Positions 48,371 to 57,037 of a stretch of 64,000 bases of DNA are shown piece by piece. How positions within the stretch are numbered: position 1 is the stretch's first letter; every line of letters starts with the position of its first letter. The translations under genes were made by a program, and so were the position numbers. Origin of the DNA: Chloroflexota bacterium (GTDB taxonomy: Bacteria > Chloroflexota > Anaerolineae > Anaerolineales > Villigracilaceae); NCBI GenBank assembly GCA_023459215.1, contig JAEWVF010000043.1, positions 1 through 64,000 on the forward strand, written 5' to 3'. The notes under the pieces are model-generated. The model saw only the letters and a program-made list of their open reading frames with translations. It made no database searches and was not told the DNA's origin.

Positions 48371-48376
48371 ATTATA
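48371..48376 (-). promoter_or_regulatory. -10 box of tetR, leaderless
   Basis: TATAAT on the minus strand (48376-48371), seven bases before the ATG at 48363. No usable Shine-Dalgarno or TTGACA-like -35 is seen. The spacing resembles that of mntA. Confidence 0.6.
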
Positions 48377-48390
48377 CGTCAAAACGGCCA

Positions 48391-48420
48391 ACTTACCTAC
48401 CTTGTTTAAGGTAAGTAAGT
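48391..48420. promoter_or_regulatory. TetR operator candidate
   Basis: ACTTACCTACCTT (48391-48403), GTTT, AAGGTAAGTAAGT (48408-48420): a 13-base dyad with one mismatch. It covers the -35 box and spacer of the MFS promoter and lies next to the tetR -10 box, so binding would block both. Confidence 0.7.
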
Positions 48421-48430
48421 GATGTAAAAT
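48402..48430 (+). promoter_or_regulatory. Promoter for the MFS/GH3 genes
   Basis: TTGTTT (48402-48407), a 17-base spacer and TAAAAT (48425-48430). The operator dyad overlaps it. A leader of about 125 bases precedes the MFS start; it contains a weak repeat-like stretch near 48469-48512. Confidence 0.6.
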
Positions 48431-48563
48431 GACGCCATAGATGTTAAGAAAATGAAATTGCAGATATCGGCCCTTCGACTACGCTGAAAAGCGCTCCGCT
48501 CTGGGCCTGCGTATCAAAATGATTATCCTAATTTCTATACTATCGCTTCATCAAGGAAAAAAC

Positions 48564-49769
48564 ATGAACTACTGGGAAAAAATCAGGGATTACCCCAAAA
48601 TTGGTCTGGTCCTCCTGGCCTATATCGCCTTCATCGCGCTGGGGATGCCGGATGGCTTGCTGGGCGTGGCCTGGCCCTCCATCCGCCACAGCTTTTCCAT
48701 CCCCTTGGACGCCATCGGGATGCTGCTCGCCGCAGGCACGGCAGGCTACATGACCTCCAGCTTTTTGAGCGGGCCGATTGTCACCCGCTTCGGTGTGGGC
48801 AAGGTTCTGGCGGCAAGCTGCGCCCTGACCGGCATCGCGCTATTAGGCTACACGCTCGTCCCGACCTGGTGGTTCATGGTTTTGCTGGGCATTATCGCCG
48901 GCCTGGGAGCAGGCGCAATCGACGCCGGCTTGAACACCTACGTGGCCACCCATTTCAGCGAAGGCTTGATGCAGTGGCTACACGCCAGTTGGGGGATCGG
49001 AATCACCCTCGGCCCGATCATCATGACCGTCGGCCTGAGCAGCACCGATTCGTGGCATCCCGGTTATCGCATCGTTGCCGGTTTCCAGCTTGCCCTGGCC
49101 GCCTGCTTTTTGCTGACCCTGCCCATGTGGAACCGGGATGAAAAGCCCGCCCAGGCAGGCGGCGAAAAGCAAAAACTAACCGATTACAAGACCCCGCTCG
49201 CGGAAACCTTGCGCCAGCCGCAGGTGTGGTTAAGCATCCTGCTGTTTTTCATCTATGTCGGCGGCGAAACCGCCCTCGGCACCTGGATCTACACGCTGTT
49301 GACCGAATCGCGCGGCATCGACACAACCCTGGCCGGATTTTGGGCCGGCAGCTATTGGGCAACCTTCAGCGTCGGGCGGATCGTGGCGGGCCTGTTCGCG
49401 AAACGGGCCGGCGTCAACCTGCTGGTGACGGGCGGTCTGGCCGGGGCGCTGGTCGGCGCGATCCTGCTGGTCTGGAATCCGTCCCAGGCCATCAACCTGC
49501 TGGCGGTGGCCGTGATCGGTTTCTCGATTGCGCCCATTTTCCCGGCCCTGATGTCGGGAACCAGCCAGCGGGTAGGCGATCACTTCGCCGCCAACACCAT
49601 CGGGATGCAGATGACCGCGACCGGCCTGGGCACGGCTGTCATCCCCGGCCTGATGGGCGTTTTCGCCCGCCAGGTTTCGCTGGAAATCATTCCCATCTGC
49701 CTGGTGGTCGTATACATCAGCCTGTTTGGGTTGTACCTGCTGGCCAGCAAGGCCGGCAAAAAAGCATAA
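48564..49769 (+). CDS. MFS transporter
   Basis: 401 residues from the ATG at 48564 with AAGGA upstream; a start at 48519 lacks it. About 12 transmembrane helices: FIALGMPDGLLGVAWPSIRHSFSIPLDAIGMLLAAGTAGYMTSSFLSGPIVTRFGVGKVL carries the first helices and the GPIVTRFGVGK loop typical of the superfamily. A mid-protein hydrophilic loop (RDEKPAQAGGEKQKL) separates two halves. It resembles FucP-like sugar permeases, but substrate residues could not be assigned. Position between tetR and a GH3 gene suggests uptake of a beta-linked oligosaccharide or glycoside. Confidence 0.85.
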   Translation: MNYWEKIRDYPKIGLVLLAYIAFIALGMPDGLLGVAWPSIRHSFSIPLDAIGMLLAAGTAGYMTSSFLSGPIVTRFGVGKVLAASCALTGIALLGYTLVPTWWFMVLLGIIAGLGAGAIDAGLNTYVATHFSEGLMQWLHASWGIGITLGPIIMTVGLSSTDSWHPGYRIVAGFQLALAACFLLTLPMWNRDEKPAQAGGEKQKLTDYKTPLAETLRQPQVWLSILLFFIYVGGETALGTWIYTLLTESRGIDTTLAGFWAGSYWATFSVGRIVAGLFAKRAGVNLLVTGGLAGALVGAILLVWNPSQAINLLAVAVIGFSIAPIFPALMSGTSQRVGDHFAANTIGMQMTATGLGTAVIPGLMGVFARQVSLEIIPICLVVVYISLFGLYLLASKAGKKA

Positions 49770-49805
49770 CCGTTCTCGATCATATAAAGGAAAAGGAAGC
49801 TCGCC

Positions 49806-52088
49806 ATGAAAGATGTCCAGTCGATTCTCGCGCAAATGACCCTTGAAGAAAAAGCCGCCCTGTGCACCGGCGCCAGCAAATGGACAACGACCCCAATTGA
49901 ACGGCTGGGCGTGCCGGAAATGATTGTTTCCGACGGCCCGCACGGCGTCCGGCGGGTAACAGACCTGCATGCGATTGCCAAAGACAGCCTGCCGGCCACC
50001 TGCTTCCCGACCGCTTCCTGCCTGGCCTCCACCTGGGATGTGGACTTGCTGCACAAAATGGGCCAGGCCCTGGCGGAAGAGTGCATCGCCCTGAATGTGG
50101 ATGTGCTGCTCGGCCCCGGCGTCAACATGAAGCGCTCGCCGCTGGGCGGCCGCAACTTCGAATATTTTTCCGAAGACCCCTTCCTGGCCGGGGAAATGGC
50201 CGCCAGTTTCGTCAACGGCGTCCAATCGAAGGGCGTTGGCACCTCGCTCAAGCATTATGCCGCCAACAACCAGGAATTCCAGCGCTTCAGCATCAGCGCC
50301 GAAATCGACGAACGCACCCTGCGCGAAATCTACCTGCCCGCCTTCGAGAAAGTAGTCAAGCAGGCCCAGCCCTGGACGGTGATGTGCTCCTACAACAAGG
50401 TCAACGGCACCTTTGCCTCGGAGCATCACTACTTATTAAATGAAATTCTCAAAGACGAGTGGGGGTTCGAGGGTCTGGTCGTCTCCGACTGGGGCGCGGT
50501 CCGCAACCGGGTGGCGGCGCTCAAAGCCGGCCTGGACTGGGAAATGCCCGGCCCGCAGGAACGGCGCGTCCGGGAGGTTGTCGAGGCGGTGCGCTCCGGC
50601 GAACTCGACGAAGCCGTCCTGGACGAATCCGTTCGGCGCATCCTGGGCATCGTCTTCAAAGCCAGCCAAACGCTAAAAAAAGGCAGCTTCGACGCTGAGG
50701 CCCATCACAACCTGGCCCGCCAGATTGCCGCCGAAGGCATGGTCTTGCTGAAAAATAACGGCTTGCTGCCACTGAAAGAGCAACAGCATATCGCCGTCAT
50801 TGGCCGCTCGGCAGAAAACGCCCACTTCCAGGGCGGCGGCAGTTCGCACATCAATCCCACCAGGGTGGCGATGCCGTTCCGGGAACTGCAAGCACGGGCC
50901 GGGAATGCCGAACTGACCTACGCCGAGGGCTATCCGGGCGATAACACCTTCCGCCAGGAGCTGATCGACCAGGCGGCAACCCTGGCCCAGGCAGCCGAGG
51001 TCGCCCTGCTTTACATCGCCCTGCCGACCTACAAAGAATCCGAAGGCTACGACCGCAAAGACCTCGACCTGACCGAACAGCAGGTGGCCCTGATCCAGGC
51101 AGTTGCCAGCGTCCAGCCCAACACGGTCGTCGTGCTCAACAACGGCGCGCCGGTGGCGATGAGCGCCTGGATCGATTCAGTCGCAGCCGTGCTCGAAGGC
51201 TGGATGATGGGTCAGGCCGGCGGCGCAGCCCTGGCCGATATCCTCTTTGGGCGGGTCAACCCGAGCGGCAAACTGGCCGAAACCTTCCCACTTAAGCTGG
51301 CAGATACCCCGGCCCATCTCAATTGGCCGGGAGAGGCCGGCCAGGTGCGCTACGGCGAGGGCCTGTTCATCGGCTACCGCTACTACGACGCCAAGCAAAT
51401 GCCGGTGCTGTTCCCCTTCGGCTACGGGCTGAGCTACACATCGTTCGCCTATAGCAACCCCAAAGTCTCGGCGCAACCCTTCAAGGATGTCGACGGCCTG
51501 ACCGTTATGGTGGATGTGACCAACACCGGCCGCCTGGCGGGCAAGGAAATCGTCCAGGTGTATGTCCACGACAAAAGCGCCGGGCTGGTGCGCCCCGAAA
51601 AAGAACTGAAAGGTTTTGCCAAAGTCGAACTCGCGCCAGGGGAAACCAAAACCGTTTCGATCCCGCTCGACTTCCGCGCCTTTGCCTTTTACCACCCCAA
51701 GCACAAGCGCTGGATCAGCGAGGCCGGGGATTTTGAACTGTTCATCGGCGCATCCGCCGCCGACATCCGCTGCCGTTTAACCGCCACGCTCGAATCGACC
51801 CTGGAGCTGGCCTGCATCCTGGACGAGGAATCGACCGTCCGCGAGTGGCTGGCCGATCCGCGCGGTCGGCAGGCGGCCGGGGCGCTCTTCGACCAAATCG
51901 AGACCCAGTCGCGCAGAACCTTCGGCGAAGCCGACCGCTACAGCAACGAGGGCGTGATCGGCATGGACATCATGGATATGATGATGGATATGCCCCTGGT
52001 CAGCGTGCTCATGTTCCAACAAGACTCCCTGCCCATGCATCCCGAAGACCTGGTGGCGCAACTACTCGAACAGGCGCGGAGCCTGTAA
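49806..52088 (+). CDS. GH3 family beta-glucosidase
   Basis: 760 residues; the start has AAAGGAAAAGGAAGCTC upstream. GH3 TIM barrel (MTLEEKAALCTGASKWTT, VSDGPHGVRRV, GVNMKRSPLGGRNFEYFSEDPFLAG, LKHYAANNQEFQR), nucleophile Asp in LVVSDWGAVRNRVAALKAGLDWEMPG, alpha/beta sandwich (IAVIGRSAENAHFQGGGSSHINP) and FN3 domain (VMVDVTNTGRLAGKEIVQVYVHD). The ~120 C-terminal residues (TLELACILDEESTVREWLADP...) form an extra helical module that is Met-rich near DIMDMMMDMP. No signal peptide, so probably cytoplasmic, acting on imported glycosides. It is cotranscribed with the MFS gene 36 bases upstream. Confidence 0.92.
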   Translation: MKDVQSILAQMTLEEKAALCTGASKWTTTPIERLGVPEMIVSDGPHGVRRVTDLHAIAKDSLPATCFPTASCLASTWDVDLLHKMGQALAEECIALNVDVLLGPGVNMKRSPLGGRNFEYFSEDPFLAGEMAASFVNGVQSKGVGTSLKHYAANNQEFQRFSISAEIDERTLREIYLPAFEKVVKQAQPWTVMCSYNKVNGTFASEHHYLLNEILKDEWGFEGLVVSDWGAVRNRVAALKAGLDWEMPGPQERRVREVVEAVRSGELDEAVLDESVRRILGIVFKASQTLKKGSFDAEAHHNLARQIAAEGMVLLKNNGLLPLKEQQHIAVIGRSAENAHFQGGGSSHINPTRVAMPFRELQARAGNAELTYAEGYPGDNTFRQELIDQAATLAQAAEVALLYIALPTYKESEGYDRKDLDLTEQQVALIQAVASVQPNTVVVLNNGAPVAMSAWIDSVAAVLEGWMMGQAGGAALADILFGRVNPSGKLAETFPLKLADTPAHLNWPGEAGQVRYGEGLFIGYRYYDAKQMPVLFPFGYGLSYTSFAYSNPKVSAQPFKDVDGLTVMVDVTNTGRLAGKEIVQVYVHDKSAGLVRPEKELKGFAKVELAPGETKTVSIPLDFRAFAFYHPKHKRWISEAGDFELFIGASAADIRCRLTATLESTLELACILDEESTVREWLADPRGRQAAGALFDQIETQSRRTFGEADRYSNEGVIGMDIMDMMMDMPLVSVLMFQQDSLPMHPEDLVAQLLEQARSL

Positions 52089-52136
52089 GGCCCAGACTAA
52101 AAGGAATTGATTGTCTTCTTTGGTGGATGTAAAAAC

Positions 52137-52166
52137 AAGAGCCGCAGCCTATTGGTTGCGGCTCTT
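52137..52166 (+). terminator. Intrinsic terminator after the GH3 gene
   Basis: AAGAGCCGCA (52137-52146) pairs with TGCGGCTCTT (52157-52166), loop of ten bases. A short A/T tract follows (CAATTG). Confidence 0.75.
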
Positions 52167-52213
52167 CAATTGCTAGGGCTGGGTATCGCCAAGGCCAGAA
52201 TAACAAGCCAAGA

Positions 52214-52242
52214 TTGCCACAGCCTGCCTGGAATTGTATAAT
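52214..52242 (+). promoter_or_regulatory. Sigma70-type promoter for the ABC operon
   Basis: TTGCCA (52214-52219), a 17-base spacer and TATAAT (52237-52242). The expected start at about 52249 leaves a 50-base leader before the ATPase gene. This is the best consensus promoter in the window. Confidence 0.85.
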
Positions 52243-52298
52243 GATTTTAATACGCCGGACAGTTTTTCCGTAACCGAACGGAAGCAAAGTGGGTCATC

Positions 52299-52970
52299 AT
52301 GATTGTCAATGCGCGTGAACTCAGCAGAACCTACCAGCGCGGACAGGAAAGAATCGCCGCTCTGCAAAGTATTAATCTGGAAATTGAAACGGGGGAATTT
52401 GTCTTTGTTGTCGGCCCCAGCGGAGGCGGGAAGTCAACCCTGCTGCACCTGCTGGGCGGCATGGATCGCCCGAGCAGCGGTCATCTATCCGTAAACGGCA
52501 TCAACCTGGCGGCGGCCAGCGAAACGCAGTTGAATCGCTTTCGGCGCGAGCAGGTCGGGTTTGTCTTCCAGTTTTACAACCTGCTGGGCACGCTCAGCGC
52601 GCTGGATAACGTCTGCCTGCCCTTGCTGGCCCAGGGCAAAAACGCAAAAACCGCCCGCACCCAGGCGCTCGAAATGCTCTCGCTGGTTGGGCTGGAACAG
52701 CGCCAAAAGCACCTGCCCGCCGAACTTTCAGGGGGCGAACAGCAGCGGGTTGCCATTGCCCGCGCAATTGTCGCCAAACCGGGGCTTATCCTGGCAGATG
52801 AACCCACCGGCGATTTGGACAGCGCCAACGCGGAAGCGATCATGAATCTCATGCGCTCGCTCAACCGGCAAATCGGGAGCACGTTTATTATCGCCACCCA
52901 CAACGAAAAAATAACCAGGCTGGGAGAACGCACCTTTGAACTGGTCAACGGCATAATCGAGGAGCGCTGA
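52299..52970 (+). CDS. ABC transporter ATPase, LolD/MacB type
   Basis: 223-residue ATP-binding subunit. Walker A is GPSGGGKS (about residues 43-50), signature LSGGEQQR, Walker B LILADEPTGDLD, and the H-loop is in FIIATHNEK. The VGFVFQFYNLLGTLSALDNV block is characteristic of the LolD/MacB/FtsE branch, which pairs with FtsX-type permeases rather than importers. The permease gene begins at the base following its TGA. In a bacterium without clear outer-membrane genes, such systems usually act in envelope or peptide-related roles (mechanotransmission), not lipoprotein sorting. Confidence 0.93.
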   Translation: MIVNARELSRTYQRGQERIAALQSINLEIETGEFVFVVGPSGGGKSTLLHLLGGMDRPSSGHLSVNGINLAAASETQLNRFRREQVGFVFQFYNLLGTLSALDNVCLPLLAQGKNAKTARTQALEMLSLVGLEQRQKHLPAELSGGEQQRVAIARAIVAKPGLILADEPTGDLDSANAEAIMNLMRSLNRQIGSTFIIATHNEKITRLGERTFELVNGIIEER

Positions 52971-54098
52971 ATGTTCCCGGCGCTCCGTTTTGTCTGGCTG
53001 GACCTGTTCCGCGACCGCAAGCGCGCCTACTTGAGCGTTCTCGTGCTGGCGGTGGTTGTTTTCAGCTTCAACATCCTGTCTGCGCTGGCCGAATCGATTA
53101 GCAGCAACCTCGATCAGGTTGCCCAAACCTACAACCTCATCATCGTCCGCGCCGACATTTTTGACCCCGCCGAAGATAGCCTCGATCCCCAGGTCATCCA
53201 GGCAGCCCGGGAATTACTCGGCCCACAGGTCGAGCGCGTCTCGCCCATCGTTTTCCGGCATACCCGCCTGAACGGGCGCATCGCGCAACTGCGCTCCGCC
53301 AGGATGGAAGATTGGCAGCCGGTCTTCCACCTGCGCCTGGTCAGCGGCACATGGCCTTCCCAACCCACCGAAATTATGCTGGGCGAGGGGCTTGCCCAAG
53401 CCAACGACCTCCAGGCTGGGGATTCGGTCGAGATTTTCGGACGAAATTTCACTATCGCGGGGGTTGTCCGCGCCCCCGGCGCTGTCTTCGCTTCCATCTG
53501 GCTGCCGCTCGAAACCGCCTGGGAGCTTTTCGGAACCGGGCGCGGATACCAGGCCGTCTTTGTGCAGGTTGCCCCAGACGCCGACCTGTTCGCCGTCAAA
53601 AGCCGCCTGGAAAACGACCCAAGGCTGAAAGGCAACTACGCCGTTTACCTGGAAAGCACCCACACCCGCCAATCTTTCGAACGCACAAAAGGATTCCGCG
53701 ATTTGATGAAAATTGCCAGCCTGTTCTCGCTGGTCGGGATCATCTTCGGGGTTGGCAACACCACCATGCTCGGCATCCTCGAACGCAGCCGCGATTTGGG
53801 CATCCTGCGCGCCATCGGCTTTTCTCCGCGCGCCATCATCGGCCTGATTTGGGCGCGCAGCCTGCTCATCAGCCTGTTTGCGTTTGGCCTTGGGCTTGGG
53901 CTGGCGGCCGCATATGTCAGCGTCCAACAAGCCTTCACCTCGTTCTCCGTTCTCGGCATTCCCCTGACCCTGAGAATCACCCCCGTTATCGCGCTTTCAG
54001 GCCTGGCCTGGGTGGTTGTTTTATCCATTGCGGGCAGTTGGATCGCCACCTGGGATTTTTCAAAACAGCCGATTGTGACCTTGATAGGAGCGAGATGA
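52971..54098 (+). CDS. FtsX-type ABC permease 1
   Basis: 375 residues of the FtsX/MacB permease family. One N-terminal TM helix (VLVLAVVVFSFNILSALAESI), a periplasmic-like domain (about 45-225) with FGRNFTIAGVVRAPG, then three C-terminal TM helices with the conserved IASLFSLVGIIFGVGNTTMLGILERSRDLGILRAIGFSPRAI, the coupling-helix region. It starts directly after the ATPase stop. Its stop overlaps the next permease's start (ATGA). Likely forms a heterodimer with that second permease. Confidence 0.88.
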   Translation: MFPALRFVWLDLFRDRKRAYLSVLVLAVVVFSFNILSALAESISSNLDQVAQTYNLIIVRADIFDPAEDSLDPQVIQAARELLGPQVERVSPIVFRHTRLNGRIAQLRSARMEDWQPVFHLRLVSGTWPSQPTEIMLGEGLAQANDLQAGDSVEIFGRNFTIAGVVRAPGAVFASIWLPLETAWELFGTGRGYQAVFVQVAPDADLFAVKSRLENDPRLKGNYAVYLESTHTRQSFERTKGFRDLMKIASLFSLVGIIFGVGNTTMLGILERSRDLGILRAIGFSPRAIIGLIWARSLLISLFAFGLGLGLAAAYVSVQQAFTSFSVLGIPLTLRITPVIALSGLAWVVVLSIAGSWIATWDFSKQPIVTLIGAR

Positions 54099-55183
54099 CC
54101 ACGTTCCGGCTGGGATTGGGCGTTTTACGCAAGCACGTCCGCCTGAGCCTCCTGATGGCGCTGGCGGTGGGAATCCCCGTAATGATTTTGCTGGGGCTGC
54201 AATCCTACCAGGCCGGGCTGCGCGTGCTCTATGAAACCAGCCAAAGCGATTTCCTGGTTGTACAGATCAGCGGCAGCCTGGGAGAGTTCTACGGCAGCCG
54301 CGTCCCCGCCAGCCTGGAGACCGATTTGCGCAACCTGGGCGCCAGCCAGGCGGTCCCGTTCATCCACACCATCACCGGAACCACCCAGCAAGAGGCAATC
54401 CTGCTGCGCGGCATCCCCCTGGGCGACTATCAACGCCTGGAAACCTTCACCATGCTCGCGGGCCGTCCGCTGCAACCCGGCGACCCACAGCGCCTGGCCA
54501 TGCTCGGGATGCGCCTGGCCGATGAGCGCAGCCTGCTGCCCGGCGATACAATTTCCATTCGCGGCCGTGATTTTGAGATTGTCGGCATCTTTGAATCAGA
54601 GACCTACGCTGGAAATGAGGCCTGGATCTCGCTCCAAGACGCCCAGGCCCTGCTCGGCTGGGGCGATGATGTCTCCGTCTTTCGGATTCCAGCCGGAGAA
54701 ACCCTACAGGCCGGCGACATACTGCCGGACGGCATCGCGGTGGTTCAGCAGGGGGATAGCGGAGCAACCATGCTCTCAGAGTGGGAACCTTTCTTTGACC
54801 TTTTCCGGCTGATTGTCCAGGCCCTGGGACTTTCCGCCGCCCTGAGCCTGGCCAGCATTCTCTGGCGATTGGCCTGGCTGCAGCGCCGCGAACTGGCAAT
54901 TTTGCGCAGCCTGGGCTTTTCCCAGGCCAACCTGATGGGCTACCTGCTGGCCCAGGGAAGTAGCATCGCCACACTGGGCATGGGCCTGGGCCTGGCCGGG
55001 GCCTGGACAGTCAGCCTGCTCACCCGGCTCGAAACCGCCGGGATATTCGTCCGCCCGGTGATGGCCGCGCAAACAATTTTGGCCGGTCTGGCGTTTGGCG
55101 CAGTCATCACCCTGGTTGGTTCTGCCATCCCGGTTGTATGGTTCAACCGGATAAACCTGGCCGAACTATTGCGCACAGAATGA
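54095..55183 (+). CDS. FtsX-type ABC permease 2
   Basis: 362 residues starting at 54095, overlapping the previous gene by 4 bases, with AGGAG upstream; the longer ORF from 53312 runs antiparallel in frame choice through permease 1 and is rejected. Same architecture as permease 1: N-terminal TM (SLLMALAVGIPVMILLGLQSY), large external domain, and C-terminal helices with LAWLQRRELAILRSLGFSQANLMGYLL. The two are paralogues. Together with the ATPase and the downstream lipoprotein they form a complete export or mechanotransmission operon. Confidence 0.88.
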   Translation: MTTFRLGLGVLRKHVRLSLLMALAVGIPVMILLGLQSYQAGLRVLYETSQSDFLVVQISGSLGEFYGSRVPASLETDLRNLGASQAVPFIHTITGTTQQEAILLRGIPLGDYQRLETFTMLAGRPLQPGDPQRLAMLGMRLADERSLLPGDTISIRGRDFEIVGIFESETYAGNEAWISLQDAQALLGWGDDVSVFRIPAGETLQAGDILPDGIAVVQQGDSGATMLSEWEPFFDLFRLIVQALGLSAALSLASILWRLAWLQRRELAILRSLGFSQANLMGYLLAQGSSIATLGMGLGLAGAWTVSLLTRLETAGIFVRPVMAAQTILAGLAFGAVITLVGSAIPVVWFNRINLAELLRTE

Positions 55184-55202
55184 GATACCAAAGGAGTTCA
55201 CC

Positions 55203-56003
55203 ATGAAACGCAAACCTGGATTGTTGATTCTGCTAAGTATCCTCATGCTGGCCTGCAACCTGATCAGTATCAGCACCGGTCAGCCCGAACAGGCGAGCGA
55301 TCCCGCCCCGGATAAACCGCTGCTGCCATTGAACGCCAGCGCCACGCCTGTCCCGACCAGCATCCCCAGCCAACCGGTTGGCCTGCGGCAGGGACTGGCC
55401 AGCCTGAACAGTTACCGGCTGGAAATTCGCACCATCAACAACGGCCCGACCGCAGACGACAAGAACGAAGTTACCATGCGCTACGAATCCGGCTCAGATG
55501 GGGAAAGCTGGCACGTCAGCAATGCCGTCCTGGCCAGCACAGCCGAAGAACCGGGCACCGTTGAAACAAGCCAGACCGACCAGTACAAGGTCGGGGATAG
55601 CATGTGCGAAGTTTCCGAGGATGGCAGCGAGGCTGAAGAAACACCGGTAGACCCCCAGGCGCAAGAAATCGCGGATATTTGGTATGGCTTGTTCGACCTG
55701 CTGCCAATGATTAACGAGCCAACGTTCATCGGCGTCGAAACCCTGAACGGGGTGCAAGTCAATCATTTTCGATTTAACGTCAGCGGGTTGGGGGCGACAT
55801 CGGGCGCGGAGGTGGTCGCCTCCGAAGGCGAGTACTGGCTGGCCGTCGATGGCCAATATATCGTCAAATACATCCTGCGCCTGGAAACGCGCAACGGCCC
55901 GGCTGGGGATGCCAACACCCACACCATGCGCTCCGAATTTTATATCGAGGTCAAAGACATCAACCAGCCTATTGTCATTAGCCTGCCATCATCCTGCCGC
56001 TAA
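55203..56003 (+). CDS. Lipoprotein, LolA/LppX-like
   Basis: 266 residues. MKRKPGLLILLSILMLAC has lipobox MLAC. A short Pro-rich linker is followed by GLASLNSYRLEIRTINNGPTADDKNEVTMRYESGSDGESWHVS and NGVQVNHFRFNVSGL, a pattern of curved beta-sheet lipid-binding domains (LolA/LppX/LprG style). LVVE-like strands continue to the end. It is 19 bases after permease 2, so probably the accessory factor of that ABC system, which could pass a lipid or hydrophobic ligand. Family assignment is by strand pattern only. Confidence 0.65.
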   Translation: MKRKPGLLILLSILMLACNLISISTGQPEQASDPAPDKPLLPLNASATPVPTSIPSQPVGLRQGLASLNSYRLEIRTINNGPTADDKNEVTMRYESGSDGESWHVSNAVLASTAEEPGTVETSQTDQYKVGDSMCEVSEDGSEAEETPVDPQAQEIADIWYGLFDLLPMINEPTFIGVETLNGVQVNHFRFNVSGLGATSGAEVVASEGEYWLAVDGQYIVKYILRLETRNGPAGDANTHTMRSEFYIEVKDINQPIVISLPSSCR

Positions 56004-56267
56004 ACCATGTCCGAATTTACTGACCCTCGGTGGTTTGGCCGGGCTGGGAATGTAGGCAAGCAAGCTGGTCATTTTTAGATTCCTTGGTACAGCGCTTGAA
56101 TAACATCTTTATCTCCAAAATATTCAAACTGCTTGCCAACAGACACAGGCAAAAAAAACCAGTGTGCAATCATTCCTTGGGGCTGGCGCTGGCTAGCCAG
56201 CATAAACAAAAAAATCAGCGGCGAACAAGAGTTTGCGATGAATTAAGGGGTGCTTTGCAAATCCATT
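56004..56267. other. Gene-poor gap after the ABC operon
   Basis: 264 bases between convergent genes. It contains a perfect 14-base palindrome GCTGGCTAGCCAGC (56188-56201) but no T-run, no gene and no recognised RNA. Confidence 0.5.
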
Positions 56268-56471
56268 TCAGGCTCCTATTTCCAGAATTTGTTTGACCCG
56301 CCCAACCTGACCGCTTGTCAAACGCACCTTAATCCCGTGCGGATGGGTCGGGGAGTTGGTCAGAATATCTTTGACCACGCCTTCGGTGAGTTTGCCGCTG
56401 ACTTGATCTTGTTTCTGGGCAATCTGCACTCGCAGACCGGGGCGAATGTTGGCGCGTTTGGTTCCGTTCAT
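56268..56471 (-). CDS. ywbE: YwbE-family protein
   Basis: 67-residue protein of the YwbE/DUF2196 family: GTKRANIRPGLRVQIAQKQDQVSGKLTEGVVKDILTNSPTHPHGIKVRLTSGQVGRV. A KOW-like beta-barrel is predicted; function unknown. The gene is convergent with the ABC lipoprotein gene and about 95 bases downstream of the three-TM protein on the same strand. No clear Shine-Dalgarno. Confidence 0.88.
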   Translation of the reverse strand: MNGTKRANIRPGLRVQIAQKQDQVSGKLTEGVVKDILTNSPTHPHGIKVRLTSGQVGRVKQILEIGA

Positions 56472-56566
56472 GTTATTGAATGGCTCCGATCGTCAGCAGG
56501 GACAGGCTTAGGATAGGTATGCTAAATTTATCAATACTTTCAGCCAAAGCAAAACTCCTTAGCGAT

Positions 56567-57025
56567 TCAATAATAAACTACAAGCAGGACCGTCATCACA
56601 AAGGCCAACAACAAGAGCAAAACATGCAAGTACATCTGGATTTTCCAACGACTAAGCGCCCAACGGCCATGTTTGGCATGGGTTTGGCGATCGAATTCGC
56701 GCAGGTCACTGAAACGAGCCGCAAGTATCCCCTTGGCTCTCAGTTCATGGGTTTGAATCCACGAGTTGGTGCAAACAATGTAGGTGATTGCAAACAGATT
56801 CGCCAGGATCATCACAGTTAGCAAGCCATAAGCAACCACTTCGGAGAACCCAGTGGCATCGCCAAAGCCAAAGGTGAGCGCCAATACCGAGAGTGTGATC
56901 GTGATATTGGTAATGGCCGTGCGCTGGTCTTCCAGTTTGCCCATGCGGTCATATTGGTGACCATAGTAATTCATCAGCACTTCGGTGGGAACCCTGGTCA
57001 AATCAGGGGTTTGGTTCTCAGGCAT
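56567..57025 (-). CDS. Three-TM membrane protein, fourth gene of the STAND operon
   Basis: 152 residues with start at 57025: AAAGGAG lies 7 bases before it, whereas the ATG at 57031 is only one base from that site. Residues about 40-62 and 64-88 form two helices (TNITITLSVLALTFGF, VVAYGLLTVMILANLFAITYIV) and about 132-152 a third (MYLHVLLLLLAFVMTVLLVVYY). A charged cytoplasmic loop holds RAKGILAARFSDLREFDRQTHAKHGRW. The layout loosely recalls two- or three-TM SLATT-type proteins that accompany nucleotide-signal defence genes, but no family was identified. It starts 12 bases after the NB-ARC stop and is almost certainly co-transcribed. Confidence 0.6.
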   Translation of the reverse strand: MPENQTPDLTRVPTEVLMNYYGHQYDRMGKLEDQRTAITNITITLSVLALTFGFGDATGFSEVVAYGLLTVMILANLFAITYIVCTNSWIQTHELRAKGILAARFSDLREFDRQTHAKHGRWALSRWKIQMYLHVLLLLLAFVMTVLLVVYY

Positions 57026-57037
57026 GCACATACTCCT

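Noticed and set aside
48469..48512. Repeat-like stretch CCTTCGACTACGCTGAAAAGC before the MFS gene
   Set aside because: It resembles common Anaerolineae intergenic repeats, but no second copy or clean inverted arms were found in this window, so it is only noted in the MFS leader.
53312..54094. N-terminal extension of permease 2
   Set aside because: It lies within permease 1 in another frame; the ATG at 54095 has AGGAG and the ATGA overlap typical of coupled permeases.
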